Origin: Bryobacterales bacterium | GTDB taxonomy: Bacteria; Acidobacteriota; Terriglobia; Bryobacterales; UBA6623 | Assembly (NCBI GenBank): GCA_026713545.1 | Contig: JAPOOG010000087.1 | Location: forward strand, 1 to 64,000 | Direction of reading: 5' to 3' | Length of the DNA stretch: 64,000 nt | Shown here: piece after piece, positions 17,627 to 26,568 of the stretch | How the letters are laid out: each line of letters starts with the position of its first letter | Numbering within the stretch: the first letter of the stretch is position 1 | Translations under genes and position numbers: made by a program | Notes under the pieces: generated by a model | Told to the model about the DNA's origin: nothing | Database searches by the model: none | Seen by the model: the letters and a program-made list of their open reading frames with translations, nothing else

Positions 17627-18958
17627 GTGCAACAAACCGTTACCCGGCTTCAGCGGAGAGCATCAGGCTTCGTCCTTTTGCTGCTCCTGCTGGGAGCATG
17701 CGGTGGTGCGGACTCCGATGTTCGCTCGATCACGATCCTGCACACCACTGATTTGCATGCGCGCTTTCTGCCGGACGCGGAAGGCCGGGGCGGCTTCGCC
17801 TACGTGGCGGCGGCCATCAAGCAGGAGCGGGCGAAAGCGCCTGCGTCGACGATCGTGCTCCACGCCGGTGATTTCGTTCAGGGAACGCCGGTGTCGAGCA
17901 TTTTCGAAGGGTTGCCGGTATGGGAAGTCGCGAATCATCTCGGCATTGATGTGAACACGTTGGGAAATCACGAATTCGACTACGGCTGGCGGAAGATCCC
18001 CGAGTTCTTGGCGAAGGCCGAGTTCCCCACCGTGACGGCCAATCTCGTCGACTCGGACAACCGCCTGATCACCGGTGAGGGGTATGTGCTCCGTGAGATC
18101 AACGGAGTTCGACTGGCGGTCATTGGCGCGATTACCGCCAGGCTTCCGGAGATCACCAAAACAGAGTTTCGAGGCCCTTGGCGCGCTCTCCCGGTCGCCG
18201 GCACGGTCCAGCGCCAAGCCCGCGAATTGCAGGGCGAGGTGGACCTCGTCGTGGTGCTTTCCCACACTTTCGACGACGAAGACGACGAGGTGCTGGAGCA
18301 GGCGGTCGATGTGGACGTTGTCGTATCCGGGCACAATCACGGCGGTCAGGACGAAGTGAAGGTCCGCAACGGCCGTCCGTGTGTCAAGGTCCGGGCCTAT
18401 GGACGTGAACTGGGGAAGCTCACGCTCGAGGTGGATACGGCGAAGAACCAGGTCGTCTCTTACGACTGGGTGCGGATTCCGATCACGGCTGATGCGTATG
18501 CTCCCGACCCCGAGGTGGCGAAACGGGTCGACGAATGGGAATCGAAAGTCTCCGAGATCGTCGATGTGCCGATTGGCCGAGCGGCACGGCAACTCGGCAG
18601 TCGCGAGATCAGACCCCTTATCGAAAAGGTGATGCGCGAAGCAGTGGGCGCGGATATCGCCTACATGAATCGAGGTGGCATCCGCGACAGACTGCCGGAA
18701 GGAGAGCTCCTGGCGCGGCATGTCTGGAACGTACTGCCCTTCGGCAACAGCATCTACGTAGGCAGCTTCAAAGGCGGCTCATTGCCGCAACAGTTGAGCG
18801 GGATCCTGGTCGATCCGGGAAGGGAGTATGTCGTCGCGACGAATAGCTTCATCGGAGATCGGTGGATCGAGAACGGTTTCAAACTTGAGGACCGCGGCAT
18901 CCTCGTCCGCGACGCCCTCATCGACTGGATCAAACGGGAAACGGTCGTAGGCGATTGA
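17627..18958 (+). CDS. Lipoprotein 5'-nucleotidase / bifunctional metallophosphatase
   Basis: The 443-residue protein starts at GTG 17627 and has a lipobox L-G-A-C (Cys25). The metallophosphatase motifs are T-T-D-L-H, H-A-G-D-F-V-Q-G, L-G-N-H-E-F-D, V-L-S-H and S-G-H-N-H-G-G, in UshA order. The C-terminal substrate-binding domain starts at about residue 300, with I-A-Y-M-N-R-G-G-I-R and V-L-P-F-G-N. Such proteins dephosphorylate nucleotides or release 2'3'-cyclic phosphates in the periplasm. The start is 36 bases after the previous gene. It converges with the gene at 19001. Confidence 0.9.
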   Translation: MQQTVTRLQRRASGFVLLLLLLGACGGADSDVRSITILHTTDLHARFLPDAEGRGGFAYVAAAIKQERAKAPASTIVLHAGDFVQGTPVSSIFEGLPVWEVANHLGIDVNTLGNHEFDYGWRKIPEFLAKAEFPTVTANLVDSDNRLITGEGYVLREINGVRLAVIGAITARLPEITKTEFRGPWRALPVAGTVQRQARELQGEVDLVVVLSHTFDDEDDEVLEQAVDVDVVVSGHNHGGQDEVKVRNGRPCVKVRAYGRELGKLTLEVDTAKNQVVSYDWVRIPITADAYAPDPEVAKRVDEWESKVSEIVDVPIGRAARQLGSREIRPLIEKVMREAVGADIAYMNRGGIRDRLPEGELLARHVWNVLPFGNSIYVGSFKGGSLPQQLSGILVDPGREYVVATNSFIGDRWIENGFKLEDRGILVRDALIDWIKRETVVGD

Positions 18959-19000
18959 CAGTCTTCTTGGCGGTTTTGGAGTCTTGGGGAGATGCTCGCC

Positions 19001-19927
19001 TCAACCGAGACCGAGAATCTTCGCTCCGTTGCCCCAGCCGATCTTTCGGTAAGCTTCGTCGTCGGGCGCGAGGTTCCTGAGCGCGGCGAGACAGGTGGCG
19101 CCGATGCACTGGTTGTCCCTCCGGCCGGCGCCCCTGCCGTCGTGGCACGGACAGTCGCTGCCCCAAACCAGCTTGTCCTGATGCCGGTCGACAAAACCTC
19201 TGGCGAACTCCTTGTCGCGCGTGATGGCATTGCGCCCGGAGCCCGCCGAGAGGTCACCGTAGATGTTGGGGTAGTCGGCGAGTAAACGATCGGTCAGGCC
19301 ACCCGGTTTGACAGGGCCTTTCGGATACATGACGGTCTGATCCAGGCCGGCATCGATGTTGCCCCACCACGTCTGCGCGTGGCCGAGGAAGGTGACGTCC
19401 GGATACGCCTCCAGAATCTTGTGGAAGTTCTGGATGCCCAGGTTGTACATCTCGTGTTCGAAGTGGACCAGCACCGGGACTTGCCGTTCGCGGGCAAGAT
19501 CGAAGATCCGGCGCATTTCTCTACCGTCAATCGCCACTTTGAACTTCTGCTCGCCGATGCCTGCTGCGCCGGCATCCAGATGATCGGCCAGGATCGCAAC
19601 AGAGTCATCCGCCGCGGCATCCGCATTCGCGAAGAGAACGAACTGATCGGGGTGGGCCGCGGCGAGTTCCGCGCACTGCTCATCCCCGCCGATCCGCTCG
19701 AGCATCCAGCCCTCGCCGGGCAAGAGCACGGTTTTCGTGACGCCCAATTCCTTCTGGTGCGCCAGGAGCTGTTCGTTCCTGCGTCCGGTGTGGAGAGTGT
19801 GGCAGTGGACGTCGAGAATCGCCTGCGCCCCAACGGCTGCGGGTTCGCTGACGGGTGGCTCAGAGGAGCAGGCGGCTGCGCCGGCGCCAGCGGCGAGGAA
19901 AGTCCTGCGGGAAAAGGAACGCGCCAT
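19001..19927 (-). CDS. Tat-exported Amidohydrolase_2-family lipoprotein
   Basis: The 308-residue protein starts at ATG 19927, seven bases after GGAGG on the minus strand. TTG 19930 is an alternative start. The motif S-R-R-T-F-L-A is a Tat signal, and A-A-A-C at 17-20 suggests a Tat lipoprotein. The metal-binding pair D-V-H-C-H (39-43) opens an Amidohydrolase_2 barrel (ACMSD/decarboxylase-like), with V-H-F-E-H-E, G-H-A-Q-T-W-W and W-G-S-D-C-P-C-H later. Members of this group hydrolyse or decarboxylate small acids. The reaction here is unknown. It ends 42 bases from the convergent 5'-nucleotidase gene. Confidence 0.8.
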   Translation of the reverse strand: MARSFSRRTFLAAGAGAAACSSEPPVSEPAAVGAQAILDVHCHTLHTGRRNEQLLAHQKELGVTKTVLLPGEGWMLERIGGDEQCAELAAAHPDQFVLFANADAAADDSVAILADHLDAGAAGIGEQKFKVAIDGREMRRIFDLARERQVPVLVHFEHEMYNLGIQNFHKILEAYPDVTFLGHAQTWWGNIDAGLDQTVMYPKGPVKPGGLTDRLLADYPNIYGDLSAGSGRNAITRDKEFARGFVDRHQDKLVWGSDCPCHDGRGAGRRDNQCIGATCLAALRNLAPDDEAYRKIGWGNGAKILGLG

Positions 19928-20327
19928 CAACAGCCTCCGGCGCCATTATAGGTGCTGGATATACAAAACAGGTTGGTCCAGGGTCGGTAGTCTGCCGGAC
20001 TTTTGGATTTTGGGTGTTGCTTGATCACACTGCCGTTTCCGCATGTCGAGAGAGAGAATGAGCGAAGCGGCGAGGAGGGGTTCGATAGGTCGATGGGACG
20101 GGCGATGGGCGGCACTGCCGTGCCGTGACCGGGATTTGCAAGGGCTCCGAACGTACTCGATTCGCTCATGTACGCCACTCAGTGCAAGACGGAACACTTC
20201 GATTGGGCGGGTGACGCAACGGTCAAGGGCGTGGCGAAACTCTCGGTCGAGAGCGCCAAAGCCGCTGTGTCCCGATGTTGTCTGACACGGTAGCGGCCCG
20301 TATCATAAAGACATTCAGGGGCCGGGA
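19928..20327. other. 400-base spacer with no supported gene
   Basis: The spacer separates the divergent amidohydrolase gene from argC. The only structure noticed is a small GGCAC/GTGCC hairpin near 20110. A 42-codon ATG frame (20168-20296) is open but has no ribosome site and no recognisable product. AGGGGCCGGGA before ATG 20328 would serve as the argC ribosome site. Confidence 0.5.
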
Positions 20328-21338
20328 ATGGGTGACAGGATACGCGCCGGCATTGTCGGCTTCACAGGCTACAGCGGCGCGGAGCTCGTGAAGATTCTCG
20401 AGCGCCACCGGCAGGTCGAGCCGGTTCTACTCGAGCACCGCACCCGAACCGAGGACGAGACAAGTTTCCTCGACGGCCATCTGCAACGGCTGCCTTGGGG
20501 GGACGAAGCGCTGCGGGACGGCGGACTCGCCGTGGTCTTCTTTGCGACGCCGCATGAAGTTTCCCTGGAACTCGTGCCGAAGGCTCTCGACGCGGGGCTG
20601 AAGGTCATCGACTTGAGCGCCGCCTTTCGGCTGCGGACGGTCGGCAATTACCAGCGCTGGTACAACCTCGAACATAACCGCCCTGATCTTCTGGCCGAAG
20701 CGGTTTATGGTTTGCCCGAGTACTTCCGCAACGTGACGAAGGTAGCGCGTCTGGTGTCGAACCCGGGCTGTTACCCGACGGCCGCCAACCTGTCCCTGCG
20801 TCCGTTGGTGATCGAAGGTGTGCTGGACCGTGAGGCAGGCGTGATCTGTGACGCCAAGTCAGGGGTCAGCGGCGCGGGCAAGAAGCTCTCCCCCAGGACT
20901 CATTTTTCGGCGGTGACCCAGAATTTCAGTGCCTACGCCGTGCTGGTGCATCGGCATGTCCCGGAGTTGCTGCTCACGTCCGACGTGGAGGAACACGAGT
21001 TGAGCTTCACCGCTCAATTGCTGCCGGTGCATCGCGGGATACTCGAGACGATCTACGTCCGCACGGCCGAATCGATGAGCTACGACGAGATTGCGGCGAT
21101 CTACCGCAAGGTCTACAATGACGAACCCTTTGTCCGGATCTTTCCCGAAGGCGAATTGCCCGATCTGCAGACGGTCAACTACACCAACTTCTGCGACATC
21201 GGGATCAAGGCGGATCCGAAGACCAAGCGGGTCGTCATCGTGGCGGCGATCGACAATCTCGTCAAGGGCGCTGCGGGCCAAGCCGTACAGAACATGAACC
21301 TCGTGCTGGGGCTTCCCGAGACGGAAGCCCTGCTGTAG
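20328..21338 (+). CDS. argC: N-acetyl-gamma-glutamyl-phosphate reductase
   Basis: The 336-residue protein has the NADP-binding start G-F-T-G-Y-S-G-A-E-L (11-20). The active-site motif S-N-P-G-C-Y-P-T-A has Cys148, and K-S-G-V-S-G-A-G-K follows it. H-R-H-V-P-E-L lies in the later substrate domain. Length is normal for ArgC. It reduces acetylglutamyl phosphate in arginine synthesis. argB follows after 42 bases in the same direction, so the two make an arginine unit. Other arg genes are not in the window. Confidence 0.95.
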   Translation: MGDRIRAGIVGFTGYSGAELVKILERHRQVEPVLLEHRTRTEDETSFLDGHLQRLPWGDEALRDGGLAVVFFATPHEVSLELVPKALDAGLKVIDLSAAFRLRTVGNYQRWYNLEHNRPDLLAEAVYGLPEYFRNVTKVARLVSNPGCYPTAANLSLRPLVIEGVLDREAGVICDAKSGVSGAGKKLSPRTHFSAVTQNFSAYAVLVHRHVPELLLTSDVEEHELSFTAQLLPVHRGILETIYVRTAESMSYDEIAAIYRKVYNDEPFVRIFPEGELPDLQTVNYTNFCDIGIKADPKTKRVVIVAAIDNLVKGAAGQAVQNMNLVLGLPETEALL

Positions 21339-21380
21339 TCACCGCCGCCCCGTCTGCAGCTCTTTTCGGAGTCTCGTTTC

Positions 21381-22160
21381 GTGAAACTTCTCATCAAGAT
21401 CGGGGGCGCCCATATCGACACCTCCGAAAGCAGGCTGTCCGTGGCGGAGAAGCTGGCGGCCGTCGTCAAGGCAGGACACCAGACCGTCGTTGTTCATGGG
21501 GGCGGCAAGCAGCTCAGCCGCTACTTGCGGGAGCATGGGATCGAGAGCGAGTTTCGCGGCGGCTTTCGCGTCACGCCTCCGCACATCCTTGATGCCGTGA
21601 TCCGAACTCTCGCCGGCTTGGTGAACCATCGACTGGTGGCCGCGCTGCAGCAGCAAGGGGTGCGCGCCGTCGGTTTATCGGGCATCGATGCCGGGCTGGT
21701 TCAGGCGCGGCGGCTTTCCGGGGAACTCGGAGCCGTGGGCGAGGTGGAGCAAGTCGACGCCTCCGTGATCGAGTTGCTCAGCGCCAACGGCTATCTGCCC
21801 ACGGTGGCCTGCATCGCCGGCGGCCGGCAAGGGGCCGTCTTCAACGTCAACGCCGACCAGATGGCGGTCGCCTGCGCCGGCGGATTCAAAGCGGATCGAT
21901 TGGTCTTTCTCACCGATGTGGAGGGTGTGCTCGACGGCGAGGGACGGCGCATCAGTACTCTTCCTGCGGACGAAGCCCTGAGCCTCATCGAGACCGGTGT
22001 CGCCAAGGGCGGCATGGAGGCGAAGCTGCGCGCCGCCGTGGCGGGAATCGCCCGGGGCATTCCGGAAGTACGAATCGTCGCTGGCGCCGAGCCGCGAGTG
22101 CTGGAACGCCTGCTGCAAGGGCAGAATCTGGGCACGGCTCTCATCCCCCCCAGGGCCTGA
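21381..22160 (+). CDS. argB: Acetylglutamate kinase
   Basis: The 259-residue protein starts at GTG 21381. Amino-acid-kinase motifs are I-K-I-G-G-A (phosphate loop), V-V-V-H-G-G-G-K-Q, G-G-F-R-V-T (substrate site), V-N-A-D-Q-M-A (nucleotide site) and G-G-M-E-A-K-L. It phosphorylates N-acetylglutamate before ArgC acts. The K-Q following the GGG and the G-G-F-R-V-T motif suggest a branch slightly divergent from the E. coli enzyme; LysW-linked amino-group kinases share part of this pattern, but the neighbouring argC fits arginine. A repeat element begins 113 bases after the stop. Confidence 0.93.
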   Translation: MKLLIKIGGAHIDTSESRLSVAEKLAAVVKAGHQTVVVHGGGKQLSRYLREHGIESEFRGGFRVTPPHILDAVIRTLAGLVNHRLVAALQQQGVRAVGLSGIDAGLVQARRLSGELGAVGEVEQVDASVIELLSANGYLPTVACIAGGRQGAVFNVNADQMAVACAGGFKADRLVFLTDVEGVLDGEGRRISTLPADEALSLIETGVAKGGMEAKLRAAVAGIARGIPEVRIVAGAEPRVLERLLQGQNLGTALIPPRA

Positions 22161-22259
22161 GTCATCCCGAGATGACCGTCGCGATTCTCACCGTGGACTT
22201 CTGATCCAGACCCGGGTAGGTTGGTGCTGCTCCCGAACGGCCGCTCGGCGGTCCGAACC

Positions 22260-22273
22260 GAACGCGGGCAACC
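22260..22273 (+). repeat. Direct repeat flanking the 527-bp element, left
   Basis: GAACGCGGGCAACC is repeated without change at 22801-22814. The element GTGTC...GACAC fills exactly the space between. This is the pattern of a target-site duplication, though 14 bp is longer than is usual. Confidence 0.75.
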
Positions 22274-22353
22274 GTGTCGGCGCAATGGGAGAAGTTCCCC
22301 TGGTGAGCAAAGCGGATGGCGAAGGAAAAAGTTTCTTTTGGTACATGAAGGTA

Positions 22354-22376
22354 CTGAAGCCCTTCAGTCTTTTTTT
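22354..22376 (+). terminator. Intrinsic terminator-like hairpin inside element A
   Basis: CTGAAG (22354-22359) and CTTCAG (22362-22367) form a 6-bp stem with a 2-base loop, followed by TCTTTTTTT. The same structure is kept in copy B at 42715-42736. It may end transcription of argCB. Confidence 0.6.
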
Positions 22377-22590
22377 CCCGCCCCGGGCTGCATAGCATGA
22401 GAACTGCGAGGCGGGAATTCTGCCCTGCCTTGCTCACCAGGTGGCGAGGCGAAGTCCGTGCGGCTCACGAGACACGAATCACGGCCTTTATGGCCGTTCG
22501 GTTTGCCGTGGGTATGCAAGAGTCGCACCTCCAAGAACCGCTGCACCGACGGTCGCGCCCGCCGACGAGTCACTGTTTGCCTGTCTGGAA

Positions 22591-22630
22591 TTTCCCACTA
22601 TTTCCCGGCATTACCCACTATTTCCCGGCA
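22591..22630 (+). repeat. 20-bp tandem duplication inside element A
   Basis: TTTCCCACTATTTCCCGGCA (22591-22610) is followed at once by the same 20 bases with one change (22611-22630). Copy B lacks the pair, so it arose after the two copies separated. Confidence 0.7.
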
Positions 22631-22800
22631 GAAAATATGCTCCTGAGCCAGGGTCCGCGAACCCGTCCAGCGTTCTCGCTCGGCCTCACGACGAGCGCCG
22701 TTCACCGCAGCTCCCATTGCCCTCCAGGCTGCTTCCGCTGCGGTGAACGCAAAAGGAACCCATGCCGGGAAAGGGGAACGTTCTGGGATTGCGTTGACAC

Positions 22801-22814
22801 GAACGCGGGCAACC
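22801..22814 (+). repeat. Direct repeat flanking the 527-bp element, right
   Basis: GAACGCGGGCAACC, identical to 22260-22273, ends immediately before the ATG at 22815. Confidence 0.75.
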
Positions 22815-23144
22815 ATGGCCCCTCTGATAGCATGGTGGCTGACCATGCCCGTTACGCGCTGGGGAGGCTTGGGAGCGATCGCTCTTCAGGAAGCCAGGAA
22901 GTTCTGGGTCAAGCTCCTGCAGGTTGGGCGGGAACTGTTCCATCAGATCGTGGGTTTCATCTTCATTGCTTTCGCGCTCTTGGCTACATTCGGAGCCGGC
23001 GGGCTGATCCCCACTTATCAGCAGATGGATCGCGACCCCGCCAACTTCTGGCGTGTCGTGGCCCTGGCGGCCTTCGTGATCATATTTGGGGGTTTCGGAG
23101 TCTCCTCTTTCCGGCGCGCGCGTCGTGTTTCGCGGGGGAGATAG
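22815..23144 (+). CDS. Small membrane protein with two predicted helices
   Basis: The 109-residue product starts at ATG 22815, directly after the element's right direct repeat. ATG 22845 is a second candidate. Two hydrophobic segments, about residues 45-67 ([10 protein letters not shown]) and 80-101 ([10 protein letters not shown]), fit membrane helices; the tail is Arg-rich (R-R-A-R-R). No family is recognised. The mutase gene starts 26 bases after its stop on the same strand, so the two may share a transcript. The insertion just upstream could have changed how it is expressed. Confidence 0.6.
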   Translation: MAPLIAWWLTMPVTRWGGLGAIALQEARKFWVKLLQVGRELFHQIVGFIFIAFALLATFGAGGLIPTYQQMDRDPANFWRVVALAAFVIIFGGFGVSSFRRARRVSRGR

Positions 23145-23170
23145 GACGTGGCCGAACCCTCGGCGAGTCG

Positions 23171-24703
23171 ATGAGCGATCCCGCGGCCAGTGATGAATCT
23201 CTCGGGCTGCCAGGCGCCTTCCCCTACACGCGCGGGATCTATCCGGGCATGTACCGCGATCGTCTCTGGACGATGCGGCAGTACGCCGGTCTCGGGGACG
23301 CTGCGGAATCGAACCGGCGCTACCGCTATCTTCTTTCGCAGGGCATCACGGGCTTGTCGGTCGCCTTCGACCTGCCGACGCAGATGGGCTACGACTCGGA
23401 CCATCCCCGGTCGCTGGGTGAAGTGGGCAGAGCGGGCGTTGCGATCAGTTCCCTGCGCGACATCGAGCAACTTTTTGACCGCATCCCGCTGGGTGATGTC
23501 TCGACCTCCATGACGATCAACTCGACGGCGAGCATACTGTTGTCGCTCTACGTCGCGGCGGCCCGCAAGCAGGGGGTCGATACGAGCAGCCTTCGTGGGA
23601 CGGTGCAGAACGATGTCCTCAAGGAATACATCGCCCGAGGCACCTACATTTATCCACCGCAAGCCTCGATGCGGATCGTGACGGATCTGTTCGCCTGGGC
23701 CGGCAGGGAACTGCCGAAATGGAATGTGATCTCGATCAGCGGCTACCACATGAGGGAGGCCGGTGCGACCGCTCCTCAAGAAGTGGCTTTCACCCTGGGG
23801 AACGCATTTGCCTACATCGAGGCCGCGCTGTCGGCGGGGCTGGACATCGACCATTTTGCTCCGCGGTTGTCGTTCTTCTTCAGTGCTGACCGCGATTTCC
23901 TGGAGGAGATCGCGAAGTTTCGAGCGGCCCGGCGCCTCTACGCCCGTTCCATGAGAGAGCGCTTTCGTCCCGGCAACGAGGCGTCCTTGCGGATGCGCTT
24001 CCATGTGCAGACGGCGGGCTCTTCTCTGACCGCGCAGCAACCGTATGTCAACGTCGTGCGCACCGCTTGCGAGGCGCTGTCCGCGGTGTTGGGCGGGGCG
24101 CAGTCTCTCCACACGAACGGCTTCGACGAGGCTCTCGCCTTGCCGACCGAGCAGGCCGCCAAGCTGGCGCTGCGAACGCAACAGGTGATTGCTGAAGAAA
24201 CCGGCGTCGTGAATACCGCGGACCCGGTTGCCGGGTCGTACGAAATCGAGCGGCTGACGGACAGAATCGAAGAAGAAGCGAGGGAATATCTTGCCCGCAT
24301 CGACGCTCTGGGTGGGATGCTGAGCGCGATCGAGCAGGGCTACGTGCAGCGTGAAATCGAGAACGCGGCCTACGGTTTCCAGAGAAGTGTCGAGGTGGGG
24401 GAGCGCAAGGTTGTCGGCGTCAATGCGTTTCAGTCCGAGAACAGAGAGTCCGTTCCGACGGTGAAGATCGATCCGCAGTTGGAAGAACGGCGCCGGGAAG
24501 AACTCGAAGCGTTGCGGCGTTGGCGCGACTCCGCGCGGGTCAAGCGCGGCTTGGAGGCCCTGTCGGAGGGCGCGCGCGGGAATGCAAATCTGATGCCGCT
24601 GATCCTGGACGCGGTCGGGAGCTACGCTACGCTCGGTGAAGTTTCCGACGCACTGCGAAGTGTCTTCGGTGAGCACCAGGGCGCAGGGCGGTTTAGTGGG
24701 TAA
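23171..24703 (+). CDS. mcmA: Methylmalonyl-CoA mutase large subunit
   Basis: The 510-residue protein starts at ATG 23171. The frame is open for 258 more codons upstream but only across a repeat element and another gene. W-T-M-R-Q-Y (33-38), [14 protein letters not shown] (65-78), [11 protein letters not shown] (143-153) and S-G-Y-H (190-193) are the active-site blocks. Ungapped alignment puts Tyr89 of the Propionibacterium enzyme at Tyr38 and Arg207 at Arg156. The Arg that binds the methylmalonyl carboxylate is therefore kept, unlike in the paralogue at 6920. It interconverts methylmalonyl- and succinyl-CoA with a separate B12 subunit. Confidence 0.9.
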   Translation: MSDPAASDESLGLPGAFPYTRGIYPGMYRDRLWTMRQYAGLGDAAESNRRYRYLLSQGITGLSVAFDLPTQMGYDSDHPRSLGEVGRAGVAISSLRDIEQLFDRIPLGDVSTSMTINSTASILLSLYVAAARKQGVDTSSLRGTVQNDVLKEYIARGTYIYPPQASMRIVTDLFAWAGRELPKWNVISISGYHMREAGATAPQEVAFTLGNAFAYIEAALSAGLDIDHFAPRLSFFFSADRDFLEEIAKFRAARRLYARSMRERFRPGNEASLRMRFHVQTAGSSLTAQQPYVNVVRTACEALSAVLGGAQSLHTNGFDEALALPTEQAAKLALRTQQVIAEETGVVNTADPVAGSYEIERLTDRIEEEAREYLARIDALGGMLSAIEQGYVQREIENAAYGFQRSVEVGERKVVGVNAFQSENRESVPTVKIDPQLEERRREELEALRRWRDSARVKRGLEALSEGARGNANLMPLILDAVGSYATLGEVSDALRSVFGEHQGAGRFSG

Positions 24704-24794
24704 CCGTTTCCGAGTGCGGCTACGTCTGTGAATAGTAGGGTGAAATCCGGTTGAACGTGTGATAATCAGTCAGACCCTTGAGAGGTGCAAAGCG

Positions 24795-25607
24795 ATGAAA
24801 CCGATCTCGTTGTTCAGGGCAGTTCTGGTCGTGACGGCTCTGGCCGCCCCACAGCCTGTCGTTGCGGCAGACGCAGTCACGGTCGGTCTACCCTTGCCGA
24901 CCGAGCAGTTGATCGATCAGTTCGTCGCCAAGGAGACCGAGTTCGCCCGCGCACGCGGCAACTACACCTATCGGCAAACAGTCAAGATCCTGGAATACAC
25001 CGATTCGGGAAGGGTGCGTGGCAGGTACGAACTGGTGCAGGACATCATCTTCGGCTCCGACGGCAGACGCAATGAGAGGGTGGTCTATTCACCGGTGCCA
25101 ACGCTCCGCAACATCATCCTTACGCCGCAGGACATGCAGGATCTGCGCGATGTGCAGCCATTCGTCATGACCACTTCCGAGCGCCCCGATTACAACGTCC
25201 GATATATCGGCCCGGAACAGGTTGACGAGATCGAGACCTATGTTTTCGCTGTCAAGCCGAAGAAACTCGAGAAGGGGAAACGCTACTTCGAGGGGCAAAT
25301 CTGGGTCGACCAGCGGGATCTCCAGATCGTCAAGACCTACGGCAAGGGTGTGGGCTTGCTCAAAAAGAAAGAAGACAATCAGTTCCCGCGTTTTGAGACC
25401 TACCGGGACCAGATTGACGGCAAATACTGGTTCCCGGTGTATACGCGCGCTGATGACGTCCTGCACTTCAAGAGCGGCGACCAGCGCATCCGCATGATCA
25501 TCAAGTATGAAGACTACAAGCAGTTCAAGAGCGACGCCGACATCATCTTCGGGGAAGTCGTCGACGAGACGCAGCAGCCGGCCGAGGCGCCGCCTTCTCA
25601 GCCCTAA
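24795..25607 (+). CDS. Secreted protein, outer-membrane-lipoprotein-sorting-like beta fold
   Basis: The 270-residue protein starts at ATG 24795, with GAGAGGTG about eight bases upstream. A Sec signal peptide (M-K-P-I-S-L-F-R-A-V-L) cleaves near V-V-A-A-D. The mature part is beta-rich and contains G-R-Y-E-L-V-Q-D-I, V-F-A-V-K-P-K-K-L and Y-F-E-G-Q-I-W-V-D-Q-R-D-L-Q-I-V-K-T-Y-G. That last pattern resembles LolA/DUF4292-like domains, in which a lipid-binding sheet ends in 'FEGxIWVDxxDxxIV'. Proteins of this type are common in Acidobacteria. The tail is Pro/Gln-rich. It converges with the LytTR gene 23 bases away. Confidence 0.7.
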   Translation: MKPISLFRAVLVVTALAAPQPVVAADAVTVGLPLPTEQLIDQFVAKETEFARARGNYTYRQTVKILEYTDSGRVRGRYELVQDIIFGSDGRRNERVVYSPVPTLRNIILTPQDMQDLRDVQPFVMTTSERPDYNVRYIGPEQVDEIETYVFAVKPKKLEKGKRYFEGQIWVDQRDLQIVKTYGKGVGLLKKKEDNQFPRFETYRDQIDGKYWFPVYTRADDVLHFKSGDQRIRMIIKYEDYKQFKSDADIIFGEVVDETQQPAEAPPSQP

Positions 25608-25630
25608 CCCGCCGAGCTTGGTGACTCGAC

Positions 25631-26434
25631 TCAGAGCTTGAACAGCTCTCGCAACCGTTTCGTCTGCGCCCGGCTGACGGGGATTTCGGTGCGTCGTTTG
25701 TCACTCATCCGCAGTTGATAGCTCGACTTGAACCAGGGGATGACTTCCTGGATCTTGTTGATGTTCACCAGATACGAGCGGTGAGCGCGCCAGAAAACGG
25801 CCGGGTCGAGATTGGATTGCAACTCTTCGATCGTTCGGTAGTTCGAGTAGCCTTCGATCTGGGTTGAGACGATGGTGATGAGGCCGTCCTGGATTCCGGC
25901 GTAGATCACATCTTTGGCGTCGACCAGCAGGAGCCGCTTGCTGTGCTTGAGCAACACCTTCGTCGGCCGGTGCAAACCGCTCTTGAGTTCCGCCAGGAGC
26001 GACTCCAGGCGGCTGGTTTCTTGCGGGGGCGCCGCCAACAGTTTCTCGGCGCGCTCGATCGATTTGGCAAGCCGTTCCTTCTCGATGGGTTTAAGCAGAT
26101 AGTCCACCGCGTTCACTTCGAATGCCTGGACAGCGTACTGATCGTAGGCAGTGGCGAAGATGAAGTACGGGATGCGCACTCCCGAGCCCGCCAGTTCCCG
26201 GACGACTTCCAGGCCGTTCAGGCCGGGCATCTGGACGTCCATGAATACGATGTCGGGCTGATGCCGCTCGATGAGTTGCAGTGCCTCGAGGCCGTCTCCG
26301 GCCGTGCCGGCGACCTCGACGGAAGGAAACGGTTTGAGCAGGAACGCCAACTCCTCTCGCGCCAGTTGCTCGTCGTCTACGATCAGCGCCGAGAACGTGT
26401 CGGTGGCCTTGGCGTTCTCCCTCATCTGTCCCAT
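25631..26434 (-). CDS. LytTR-family response regulator
   Basis: The 267-residue protein has a receiver domain (residues ~14-130) with acidic D20/D21, phospho-acceptor Asp66 in F-M-D-V-Q-M-P-G, and K-P-I-E. A LytTR DNA-binding domain follows at about 165-265 (I-Y-A-G-I-Q-D-G-L, W-R-A-H-R-S-Y-L-V-N-I, V-S-R-A-Q). Such regulators bind short direct repeats and control cell-surface or virulence genes. No histidine kinase gene is adjacent, so the partner is elsewhere. The gene sits at the end of a minus-strand run that includes an amidohydrolase, a PBP1B-type enzyme and proS. Confidence 0.92.
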   Translation of the reverse strand: MGQMRENAKATDTFSALIVDDEQLAREELAFLLKPFPSVEVAGTAGDGLEALQLIERHQPDIVFMDVQMPGLNGLEVVRELAGSGVRIPYFIFATAYDQYAVQAFEVNAVDYLLKPIEKERLAKSIERAEKLLAAPPQETSRLESLLAELKSGLHRPTKVLLKHSKRLLLVDAKDVIYAGIQDGLITIVSTQIEGYSNYRTIEELQSNLDPAVFWRAHRSYLVNINKIQEVIPWFKSSYQLRMSDKRRTEIPVSRAQTKRLRELFKL

Positions 26435-26568
26435 CTAAGCACGCCGAAATCTGACCGTCCAGTCTCAGAACCGTGCGTAAGAAGGCGCCGTTTCGTGGCA
26501 ACACCGTTTTGGCAGGCTCAGACAAGCCACGTCCTAACTGGAACCGAAAGAGCCCGGGCAACAACGGT

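Larger units (their letters stand above)
22274..22800 (+). mobile_element. 527-bp non-coding mobile-like element, copy A
   Basis: The ends are inverted repeats: 22274-22300 against the reverse complement of 22773-22800, with GTGTC, CGCAAT, AGAA and GTTCCCC in common (22 of 28 positions, one gap). A perfect 14-bp direct repeat flanks it. A related element lies at 42637-43167 and aligns along nearly its whole length. No intact transposase is inside. The end motif GGGGAACGTTCT recalls IS21-type ends, as far as I remember that family. Inside are a terminator-like hairpin at 22354-22376 and a 20-bp tandem repeat at 22591-22630. Confidence 0.75.

Noticed and set aside
22591..22630. CRISPR-like tandem repeat
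   Set aside because: Only two adjacent 20-bp units with no spacer between them; it is a simple tandem duplication.
22397..23170. 258-codon N-terminal extension of the methylmalonyl-CoA mutase
   Set aside because: It crosses a repeat element and another gene, and family members begin near M-S-D-P at 23171.
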